From assembly GCA_947176455.1 (NCBI GenBank), contig CAMWQQ010000017.1:1-14669 (forward strand): a stretch of DNA of 14,669 nt, given 5' to 3'. Position 1 is the first letter of the stretch; each line of letters opens with the position of its first letter. Below the pieces are notes generated by a model. The model was not told the DNA's origin, searched no databases, and saw only the letters and a program-made list of their open reading frames with translations. Positions 1-6,355 of the stretch are shown here, in pieces. The position numbers were made by a program, and so were the translations under genes. The DNA is from an uncultured Odoribacter sp. GTDB taxonomy: Bacteria > Bacteroidota > Bacteroidia > Bacteroidales > Marinifilaceae.

Positions 1-1
1 A

Positions 2-340
2 TTTTACACCGTTGGCAGTCGTTTGTACGGCTTTGATTATACAACTTCCCGAGGCAAACTGTTGCTGGATTTCGGAGGGGACGACCGGATATTGGAGAAC
101 GGGCAACCCGTGACGGAGACGATTACGGCATTGTGGAATGAGCAATATAGGTTGGGAGGTGGAACTTTCGGGGATGTCTTCTACCTTGGTTTGTACGACC
201 CGTCGAAACCGGCATCTTCTGCCGGACGCTTGGTGGGATACCGTGTGATAGACGATGCGAACGACATCCTTGTCGAGGAAATTCCGGGTTCTTCGCGGAG
301 CGGTTTCTGTAAAATAACAAGTATTGCCTATAAAGAATAA
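2..340 (+). CDS. 3' end of an unrecognised protein (5' end outside the window)
   Basis: The reading frame is open from the first bases of the window, with no convincing start, to a TAA at 338-340, so this is the C-terminal part (about 112 residues) of a longer protein. A TTG at 23 lies in frame but has no reason to be the start. The fragment is rich in alternating hydrophobic and polar residues with Gly/Asp turns, which suggests a beta-rich fold, and I see no catalytic motif, Cys pair or membrane segment. The downstream TlpA-like gene either overlaps its stop by one base (TAATG) or begins 11 bases after it, so the two are almost certainly co-transcribed. Since its operon partners are all envelope proteins, an exported or surface protein is likely, but that rests only on context. 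Family not recognised. Confidence 0.6.
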   Translation, partial: FYTVGSRLYGFDYTTSRGKLLLDFGGDDRILENGQPVTETITALWNEQYRLGGGTFGDVFYLGLYDPSKPASSAGRLVGYRVIDDANDILVEEIPGSSRSGFCKITSIAYKE

Positions 341-351
341 TGTGGTTGATT

Positions 352-840
352 ATGAAAGGATGTATTTTGGCTGTCGTTCTGGTATTGTTGTTCCAGCATG
401 TTTTTTCGCAACGGCAGTTACCGGATGTCACCGTGGAAAATCTGGCGGGAGACCGATGCAGTGTAAGAGAAGTGATGAACGATTCGGTGCCGGTGGTGCT
501 GGCTTTCTGGGCGACGACGTGCAAACCTTGCATTCAGGAGCTGGACGCCTTGAGCGAGAAGTTTGAGGACTGGAAAGAAATCTTGGATTTCAAGGTGGTG
601 GCGGTAGCGACGGATGACAGCCGAACGGCACTGAAAGTGCGTCCGATGACCGAAGGACGGGATTGGCCTTTTGAGGTACTCTTGGACAAAAACCAGGAGC
701 TGAAAAGGGCGATGAACGTGAGCAGTATTCCGTTTCTGTTTGTGTTGGACAAGACGGGCAAGGTGGTGCATTCCCATTGCGGGTACACGCCGGGAGCGGA
801 AATGGAAGTGTTGAATGTCCTTGAAAAATGGAAACCATGA
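352..840 (+). CDS. TlpA-like thioredoxin-fold protein (periplasmic thiol-disulfide oxidoreductase)
   Basis: A small exported thioredoxin-fold protein, expected to reduce or rearrange disulfides, or to hand electrons to a partner, in the periplasm. Residue numbers below count from the alternative ATG at 340. The N-terminus is a hydrophobic signal peptide ending near FSQ (residues 22-24) without a lipobox. The active site is W57-A-T-T-C61-K-P-C64, typical of the TlpA/ResA group, and the expected cis-proline is P131 in the SSIPF segment, followed by the FVLDKTGK strand-turn common in this family. The mature part, about 140 residues, is a minimal TlpA domain. I prefer the ATG at 352 because it gives a normal signal peptide (MKGCILAVVL...); the ATG at 340 adds four residues. 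The stop overlaps the next start by 4 bases (ATGA), so the two products are probably made together. Its substrate could be the Omp28-like or other Cys-containing proteins of the operon; that is inference. Confidence 0.9.
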   Translation: MKGCILAVVLVLLFQHVFSQRQLPDVTVENLAGDRCSVREVMNDSVPVVLAFWATTCKPCIQELDALSEKFEDWKEILDFKVVAVATDDSRTALKVRPMTEGRDWPFEVLLDKNQELKRAMNVSSIPFLFVLDKTGKVVHSHCGYTPGAEMEVLNVLEKWKP

Positions 841-2399
841 AAACGATAGGTTTGTCGGTATTGCTTTGTTTTTGTTTCCTGTCCCGTCATGCTGACGGGC
901 AGGAACAAAAATACGGCATGCTTGCCGGAGGTTTTGAGACGAATACGATTTATTACATGAAAGACGCCCAAACGGGGGCTGTCCGTCCGGACGACCGTTT
1001 CGGGTCGAACAATTACTTGAATCTGGACTATTCGTGGCGGAAGTTTTCCATTGGGGTGCTGTTTGAAGGCTACTTGCCTGTTCTGCAGGGATTTTCGGGC
1101 GAACTGAAGGATTGCGGGATTGTCGGGAAGTATGTGGCTTTTGAGGACCGGGACTTGAAGCTTCGGGTGGGTGATTTCTACGAACAGTTCGGCAGTGGCA
1201 TGGTGTTCAGGGCATACGAGGAGCGTGCGCTGGGGTTGAATACTTCGATGGAAGGAGTTCGCTTGTTCTATTCGTTCCGGGACAAAATAAGCGTCAAAGG
1301 CATTTACGGGCGTCCGCGGAGGTTTATGGAACATGCGGCGTCTTTGGTGCGGGGCGGGGATGTGCAGGTGAATATCGGCAATCTGTTCGACTGGACACAG
1401 ACGAGGCTTGCCGTAGAGGGCAGTTTTGTTAACCGTTACGAAGAGTATGTGGGCAACCGGGACATCGAATCGAACGTGAATGCCCATTCCGTGCGGTTGG
1501 CGGTGGAGCATGCCGGATTCTCCCTGAGGGGGGAGTATGTCGGAAAGTCAAAGGACCCTGCCTTGTATAATTTTTATGACATGAAAAAGGGGCGGGGAGT
1601 GTTGTTGGAAGCCGGATATGCCCGGAAAGGCATGGGAATCCAGGTGAATTTCCGCAGTCTGGAGCGGATGGTGTTCCGTTCTTCCCGGGAGGCTACCGGG
1701 CTGGAGGAGGCGTTGAATTACCTGCCTGCATTGACTCGGCAACATACGTATGCCTTGGCGAATCTGTATGCTTATGCCACTCAGGGCAATGGGGAGACGG
1801 GCGGTCAGGTGGATTTTTATTATCATTTCCGGAAACGGACGGCGTTGGGCGGAAAGTACGGCTGGAAATTACAGGCGAACTTTTCGACTTACTATTATCC
1901 GAAAGACGGTTTTTGCAGTATAGGGAAGGAGTTGTTGTACCGGGACGTGAATGTGGATGTGACGAAGAAATGGAGTCCTGCGTGGAAAACCGTGTTCTTT
2001 TATAGTTTGCAGGACTTCAATCCGTCGGTGTGGGGGAAGTCGGGCGACAGCTATCATTCGCATATCGTGGTGGCGGATGCTACTTACGCATGGCGCAACC
2101 GTTATTCGTTGCGTCTGGAGGGGCAACATTTGTGGACGAAGCAGCACGAAGGCAATTGGGTGGCTTTGTCGGCGGAACTGGGAATTGCTCCGGCATGGAG
2201 TTTTTTTGCGACGGATATGTACAATTATGGTCAGACGGACATTCATTATTATAACGGTGGCTTGAGTTATTCCCGCTCGCGGACGAGAGTGGCACTGCAA
2301 TACGGACGAAACCGTTCAGGTATTCAATGTGCGGGTGGAGTGTGTCGGGAGATGCCGGCATATACGGGATTCAATCTGACATTAACTTCTTCGTTTTAA
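837..2399 (+). CDS. DUF6029 family outer-membrane protein
   Basis: Predicted outer-membrane beta-barrel protein of about 520 residues. The N-terminal signal peptide begins MKTIGLSVLLCFCFLS and is probably cut near ADGQ. The mature start (LAGGFETNTIYY, then RFGSNNYLNLDY) and the later segments FYEQFGSGMVFRAYEER and LGLNTSMEGVRL are what I recall as the DUF6029 signature. The rest is alternating aromatic and polar strands (LRLEGQHLW, VALQYGRN), and the chain ends in LTLTSSF; a C-terminal Phe is usual for BAM-inserted barrels. I see no type IX secretion C-terminal domain. An ATG at 828 in the same frame would add three residues; I chose 837 because it forms the classic ATGA overlap with the TlpA-like gene. 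The function of DUF6029 is unknown; the fixed neighbourhood with a TlpA protein and an Omp28 lipoprotein suggests work in one envelope complex, which is inference. Confidence 0.83.
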   Translation: MKTIGLSVLLCFCFLSRHADGQEQKYGMLAGGFETNTIYYMKDAQTGAVRPDDRFGSNNYLNLDYSWRKFSIGVLFEGYLPVLQGFSGELKDCGIVGKYVAFEDRDLKLRVGDFYEQFGSGMVFRAYEERALGLNTSMEGVRLFYSFRDKISVKGIYGRPRRFMEHAASLVRGGDVQVNIGNLFDWTQTRLAVEGSFVNRYEEYVGNRDIESNVNAHSVRLAVEHAGFSLRGEYVGKSKDPALYNFYDMKKGRGVLLEAGYARKGMGIQVNFRSLERMVFRSSREATGLEEALNYLPALTRQHTYALANLYAYATQGNGETGGQVDFYYHFRKRTALGGKYGWKLQANFSTYYYPKDGFCSIGKELLYRDVNVDVTKKWSPAWKTVFFYSLQDFNPSVWGKSGDSYHSHIVVADATYAWRNRYSLRLEGQHLWTKQHEGNWVALSAELGIAPAWSFFATDMYNYGQTDIHYYNGGLSYSRSRTRVALQYGRNRSGIQCAGGVCREMPAYTGFNLTLTSSF

Positions 2400-2417
2400 G
2401 TCATTAAAAATAACAGT

Positions 2418-3446
2418 ATGATGAAAAAGTATTTATTGGGTTTATGGTGTCTGCTGGTAGTCGGTATGGCTGCCTGTTCGGACAGTGGAGAAAAAAAAGA
2501 TTTGCAGTTGAATGCGAATCGGGATAAAATCTTGGCGGACGGCTTGGATGAGGTGCATTTTACGGTGATTTCCGGCGGAAAGGACGTGACTGCGACGGCG
2601 GTGGTCAAGGAACAGGTTTCCGGTGCGGTGTTGACAAACGGAGTGTTTGCGACCTCGGTTGCCGGAACGTATTCTTTTGTGGCGGAATATGACGGGATGC
2701 GCTCGGAAGCAGTGACCGTGGTGGCGGAAGCCGGTACGGGATTCAAGAAGAATGCCTTGGTGATGAAGTTTACGGCTATCGGATGTCATTTTTGTCCGCT
2801 GGCTACGCATGCCATTTCGAAGGCGGAAGAAGATGCGCCGGGACGGGTGTGTTCGGTTTCCATTTACGGGACTTTGGGAACCATGAAAGATTTCATGGTG
2901 GACGAGTATATCGAATCTTTCCAGAAACAGTTTCGGTTCGGGACCAATTATCCGACCGTGGTGATTGACCATGCGGACAAGTGGAATTACAACGAAGGCA
3001 TTGCCGGAATGGCTTTTGCCAAAGCATTGAATGCGGCCGGCAAGGTGGGCATCGCCCTGGACACCGAATTGGACGGGGATAATTTGAAAGTGGAGGTCAA
3101 GGTGAAAGGCAGCGAGGAAATCAATTATGCGACCAATCTGGTCGTGGCGGTGTTGGAAAATGACCTGTATGCCGTGCAGACCGGAGCGGAAACCGAGGCG
3201 GATAACTGGCATCACCATGTGGTTCGGCATTACTTGACGGATTTGTACGGAAGCGAATACCGGATAGAAAAGGGAACATTGAATGCCACAGAGGATTATG
3301 TGAAGACGTTCACTTATACCGTGCCGTCGGATTTTAAGAAAGAGAATCTGGAGGTAGTGGCTTATTTGTTGAAGAGTACGGATAAATCGGCGGTCAATTG
3401 CCGGAAAGTGTCAGTAGGTAAAAAGGCGGATTATGAAAAGTTATAA
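2418..3446 (+). CDS. Omp28-related outer-membrane lipoprotein with thioredoxin-like CxxC
   Basis: Lipoprotein of 342 residues. The signal peptide ends in the lipobox G-M-A-A-C20, and the mature start C-S-D-S-G-E is acidic, compatible with export to the cell surface in Bacteroidota. Residues about 28-104 resemble an Ig-like (Big-type) module; from about 110 the chain matches Omp28-related proteins: MKFTAIGC123-H-F-C126-PLA is a thioredoxin-like active site and NYPTVVIDH lies where the cis-Pro region is expected. The family is named after Porphyromonas gingivalis Omp28; its molecular role is not settled. It starts 18 bases after the DUF6029 gene, and its end overlaps the protease gene by 14 bases. 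Having its own CxxC next to a periplasmic TlpA-like protein suggests a redox pair. A run of eight A (2491-2498) lies just after the lipobox codons. ATG at 2421 is an equally possible start. Confidence 0.85.
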   Translation: MMKKYLLGLWCLLVVGMAACSDSGEKKDLQLNANRDKILADGLDEVHFTVISGGKDVTATAVVKEQVSGAVLTNGVFATSVAGTYSFVAEYDGMRSEAVTVVAEAGTGFKKNALVMKFTAIGCHFCPLATHAISKAEEDAPGRVCSVSIYGTLGTMKDFMVDEYIESFQKQFRFGTNYPTVVIDHADKWNYNEGIAGMAFAKALNAAGKVGIALDTELDGDNLKVEVKVKGSEEINYATNLVVAVLENDLYAVQTGAETEADNWHHHVVRHYLTDLYGSEYRIEKGTLNATEDYVKTFTYTVPSDFKKENLEVVAYLLKSTDKSAVNCRKVSVGKKADYEKL

Positions 3447-4626
3447 GTTTTTGAGGCAATTGTGTGGCGTCTTGTTGACGTGCAGTTGCCTGTTCGTGGC
3501 TTGTTCAGAGGAAGGCGACGAGCCGGCTCTCCGGATTCCGTTCCGGGTGTCCGAGACGCTTGTCGAAACGGATGCGATAGGGGATACTCACAAGATATTC
3601 GTGGAGGCGGAAGAGGAATGGCGTTTCGAGGGCATGACGGCTTGGTGCCGGGTGGACAAGGAACGGGGAACGGGTTCGGATTCCGTGACGGTGACGGTGG
3701 ACGAACTGGTGTTCCGTGACGGACGGAGTTGCGAGTTGACGGTGCTGGAGACGGGAGGGGAATCCCGCAAGATTGTCGTGAAGCAGAACGGAGCCTTGCA
3801 GGATTATGTGTATCGCTTGCCGGTGGTGTTTCATGTCTTGTATCAGGATGCCGACGACATTAACCAAAATATTCATGAGAATTTTTTGAAAGATATTCTG
3901 CCTTATTGCAGCGAATTGTTTCGGCAAGGACACAACGGACTGGACATGGGAGTTGAGTTTTATATGGCAACTACCGGTCCGGACGGGAAGTTACTGGAGG
4001 AACCCGGCATTGACCGGATGCAATGGGCGAAGTCGGGAGTCAGTGCCCGTGATTTCATACGGAGTACCGCAGCGGAGGATTTGGCATTATTGTGGAATCC
4101 GAACGAGTATGTGAACATTGTGGTCTTTCCTTTTCTGGAGAACACCGGTTTGAGCGGTATATCGACAATGCCGTACACGGTTGCGGAGAACGGTTTGAAG
4201 GGACTGGTTGCGGGGGATATGTATTTTAATCGTCCACCAGGCAAGATGTGTTGCGTGGTTTTGAATACGCAGTATGCCATTCGTCCGAAAGCGAAACAGG
4301 TTGTCGCACATGAATTAGGGCATTTTCTGGGCTTGTTTCACGTATTCTCGGAAACGAATGTGTTGGAGACGGATTATTGTGCGGATACCCCGAATTATAA
4401 CCGGGAGGCTTATATGAAGGAGAGTCAGGCAATCATCGCATCGGAAGGACTAGATAGCGAACGTCTGTATGAACGGAAAGGAGACGGCGGTGTGACGTTC
4501 GTTGCGCGCAATGTCATGGATTACGACTACACTTATCATGACGAGTTTACTGCCGACCAATATCAGCGAATCAGGCATGTGCTGGAAAATAGTCCGTTGA
4601 TTCCGGGCATTAAAAAGAACAGATGA
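3433..4626 (+). CDS. Zinc-dependent metalloprotease lipoprotein (BACON + M43-like)
   Basis: Predicted cell-surface or outer-membrane-anchored metalloprotease of 397 residues. The signal peptide ends in lipobox L-F-V-A-C24, followed by acidic S-E-E-G-D-E, a surface-export type start. Residues about 35-118 resemble a BACON domain (WRFEGMTAWCRV, then SVTVTVDELVFRDGRS, then KIVVKQNG). The catalytic domain begins near RLPVVFHVLYQ (128-138). The zinc motif is H293-E294-L-G-H297-F-L-G-L-F-H303, the metzincin HExxHxxGxxH form, and M362 in NVMDYDY is the Met-turn expected downstream, so all catalytic residues are present. Cys residues 273-274 and 316 may form disulfides, as in M43 pappalysin-like enzymes. 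It is the last gene of the operon: the start is embedded in the end of the Omp28 gene (14-base overlap) and a strong terminator follows 20 bases after the stop. The substrate is unknown. Confidence 0.9.
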   Translation: MKSYKFLRQLCGVLLTCSCLFVACSEEGDEPALRIPFRVSETLVETDAIGDTHKIFVEAEEEWRFEGMTAWCRVDKERGTGSDSVTVTVDELVFRDGRSCELTVLETGGESRKIVVKQNGALQDYVYRLPVVFHVLYQDADDINQNIHENFLKDILPYCSELFRQGHNGLDMGVEFYMATTGPDGKLLEEPGIDRMQWAKSGVSARDFIRSTAAEDLALLWNPNEYVNIVVFPFLENTGLSGISTMPYTVAENGLKGLVAGDMYFNRPPGKMCCVVLNTQYAIRPKAKQVVAHELGHFLGLFHVFSETNVLETDYCADTPNYNREAYMKESQAIIASEGLDSERLYERKGDGGVTFVARNVMDYDYTYHDEFTADQYQRIRHVLENSPLIPGIKKNR

Positions 4627-4646
4627 TCGCTCATTTTTTCTTTGTC

Positions 4647-4680
4647 ATCGTTGCGTCTTTTTTGGCGCAACGATTTTTTT
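4647..4680 (+). terminator. Intrinsic terminator of the TlpA-DUF6029-Omp28-protease operon
   Basis: A perfect 9-bp inverted repeat, ATCGTTGCG (4647-4655) and CGCAACGAT (4666-4674), with a 10-base T-rich loop, is followed directly by a run of T to 4680. This is a textbook intrinsic terminator 20 bases after the protease stop codon. It separates this operon from the lipoprotein pair downstream. Confidence 0.9.
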
Positions 4681-4735
4681 GCTGTTTGAAATATTAAAAA
4701 TTCTGATAGCCGCCATTTTTTTCTGCTTTTTGTTA

Positions 4736-4743
4736 TATATTTG
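4736..4743 (+). promoter_or_regulatory. Bacteroidota-type -7 box for the LVIVD-DUF4906 operon
   Basis: TATATTTG matches the TAnnTTTG -7 consensus used by the primary sigma factor of Bacteroides. It lies after the terminator and about 85 bases before the first start codon of the next operon. A matching TTG at -33 is not seen at the usual distance; instead there is a T-rich stretch (4716-4730). Transcription would start around 4749-4751. Confidence 0.6.
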
Positions 4744-4744
4744 C

Positions 4745-4781
4745 ATCCCCAATACCCTCTTTAAACCAAAGGGGGTGGGAT
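4745..4781 (+). promoter_or_regulatory. Hairpin at the predicted 5' end of the LVIVD-DUF4906 mRNA leader
   Basis: ACCCTCTTT (4754-4762) can pair with AAAGGGGGT (4768-4776) around a 5-base loop, nine pairs including one T-G. An outer ATCCC/GGGAT pairing (4745-4749 with 4777-4781) could extend it over a small bulge. It sits right at or after the predicted transcription start and is followed by about 45 unstructured A-rich bases. It has no T-tract, so an mRNA-stabilising or regulatory leader is more likely than a terminator. The rest of the gap 4627-4827 holds only the terminator, the -7 box and A/T-rich sequence. Confidence 0.4.
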
Positions 4782-4827
4782 TGTATAAGACAAATAAAGA
4801 GGACAACAGCTGTAAAAAACAGTGATT

Positions 4828-6342
4828 ATGAGACAACTGCATTTTAAACTTATCGGAAATTCCGCATGTTGGCGGAAAGGTATGGTTCATGTGCGAAGGA
4901 CTTCTGCTTGCGTGGCAATCGTATTGGGTGGCTTGCTGGCAGGATGTTCCGACAAGGATATGCCGGATGAGATGAAAGATGTAAAGGAAGCCTTTGGCAA
5001 GGAATCTGGAAAAGTAACGTTGAAATTGATTAGTGGCGCATCCCAGCAGGAACGCGTAAAGAGTCTGAGGAAGACCCGGACAATCCTTAACAAGGAGGCG
5101 CTCACCTATGTGGCGACGATTGGAAATCCGACGTTTCAGGAAGCCAATAAGAAATGGTCGGCAAGTGCGATTGCCATTGATAATGCGAAAAATCGGGTGT
5201 ACATCACGTGGCATTCCGACCGTCAGGCTACAAACGAGGCTGCCACATGGGGCGGTGCGCTTGATGTTTGCGACATTACGGACGAAGACCATCCGGTGAT
5301 GAGGGGAATGGCTGTCAGCCCGGATATGAAATTCAATCATGTGCTGATTCACGGCAACCAGCTATTCTTGAGTGCAACGAGTAATCAGAACGCCGGGGCT
5401 GTCGGTCGGTTGACGTTGTCTAATGGAGATGTTCCGGCAAATGTCGAGACCATTGACCGGATCGGTTTTCCGGGAACCTCTGCGAATGCGGTTGCCGTCT
5501 ACGGTGATAATCTGATTGCCGTTTCAGGGCATGCGAAAGGCACGTACGCTACGTTTGCACCGAATGTGGATCCCCGTCCTTATTATTATGGCAAGAAGGA
5601 CTCCGTGCAACCGATCACCCCTTTGTATGAACCGATGGCAGAGTTCGGTGGCAAGTTTGTGGCTACCGATGAACATAACGAGGTGTACGTCTTGCATAAT
5701 ACGACCGGTGAAAATGCGGAGATCATAAAGGTGACCGGTGGAGAGACGATTAAACTGGATGCCGCCCTGAAATCCAGCGACAAGGTCGGGGAGAGTTACG
5801 ATGAGGTGACCGGCGAATGGATTCTCGGCAACAACAAGTCCGATTTCTACGGCAAGCATACCTTTGTCGTGTATGGCGGTTATGCTTACGTGGCGTGTGG
5901 CAGAAATGGCTTGCGCGTCTATGATTTGAAAACGGGAGATACCACTTGGACCAACAAGACCTATACTGTCGGGGTTTGTACCGACGGTGAATATCTTTAT
6001 GCCGTGACGGGTGCAGGATTGCGAATTTATCGGATGAAGAAGGAGGGTAAACTGGGACTGATTGCTTTCGAGGTGGAAAATTATGACGAGAAAGGTACCG
6101 GTGCTCCGATTTGGACGTGGGACCAGGATGTGGAGGATAATAAAAATGCGGCGGCAACGGGAACGGAGAAACGTCATTCACCGAACTACGTTGCTGTGAA
6201 CGTGCATGAAGACGGTAGTACCTATATTTATATCGCCTACGGACAGAGCGGTGTTCGCGTGTATAAGTTTACGCCTTCAGACTTTTTAGTGGAATTGGAA
6301 CCGTACACGGGAATCCCTTTGGAACCGGAATTCGGATTGTAA
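4828..6342 (+). CDS. LVIVD-repeat beta-propeller lipoprotein
   Basis: Lipoprotein of about 504 residues with a lipobox L-L-A-G-C and an acidic mature start (C-S-D-K-D-M-P-D-E), so probably outer-membrane and possibly surface exposed. The body is a string of beta-propeller-like repeats: ALDVCDITDEDHPVMRG, LIHGNQLFLSATSN, VAVYGDNLIAVSGHAKG, FVVYGGYAYVACGRNGLRVY, TDGEYLYAVTGAGLRIYRM and IYIAYGQSGVRVYKF. The recurring pattern of aromatic-hydrophobic strand then G-x-x-G-(L/V)-R-(V/I)-Y is characteristic of LVIVD repeats. No catalytic motif is visible; a binding or scaffold role is likely. Three starts are possible: GTG 4822, ATG 4828 and ATG 4882. The last gives the most usual signal length (22 residues before mature Cys is reached), while 4828 gives a long 40-residue leader. 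The gene opens a two-gene operon with the DUF4906 lipoprotein 13 bases downstream. Confidence 0.8.
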   Translation: MRQLHFKLIGNSACWRKGMVHVRRTSACVAIVLGGLLAGCSDKDMPDEMKDVKEAFGKESGKVTLKLISGASQQERVKSLRKTRTILNKEALTYVATIGNPTFQEANKKWSASAIAIDNAKNRVYITWHSDRQATNEAATWGGALDVCDITDEDHPVMRGMAVSPDMKFNHVLIHGNQLFLSATSNQNAGAVGRLTLSNGDVPANVETIDRIGFPGTSANAVAVYGDNLIAVSGHAKGTYATFAPNVDPRPYYYGKKDSVQPITPLYEPMAEFGGKFVATDEHNEVYVLHNTTGENAEIIKVTGGETIKLDAALKSSDKVGESYDEVTGEWILGNNKSDFYGKHTFVVYGGYAYVACGRNGLRVYDLKTGDTTWTNKTYTVGVCTDGEYLYAVTGAGLRIYRMKKEGKLGLIAFEVENYDEKGTGAPIWTWDQDVEDNKNAAATGTEKRHSPNYVAVNVHEDGSTYIYIAYGQSGVRVYKFTPSDFLVELEPYTGIPLEPEFGL

Positions 6343-6355
6343 TATAAAAATATTT

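Noticed and set aside
534..1511. Long reverse-strand open frame (325 codons) over the TlpA and DUF6029 genes
   Set aside because: It crosses two well supported genes on the + strand, has a low-complexity His/Arg/Pro-rich product and no family features; a shadow frame.
2340..4626. Type IX secretion C-terminal sorting domain on the DUF6029 protein or the protease
   Set aside because: Both C-termini were read: one is a barrel-type end (LTLTSSF), the other ends in a short basic tail; neither has the Ig-like sorting domain, and the protease has a lipobox.
4806..4823. CTGT-AAAAA-ACAG hairpin next to the start of the LVIVD gene as a riboswitch or translational operator
   Set aside because: Only four pairs around an A-rich loop; too weak, and no known riboswitch features around it.
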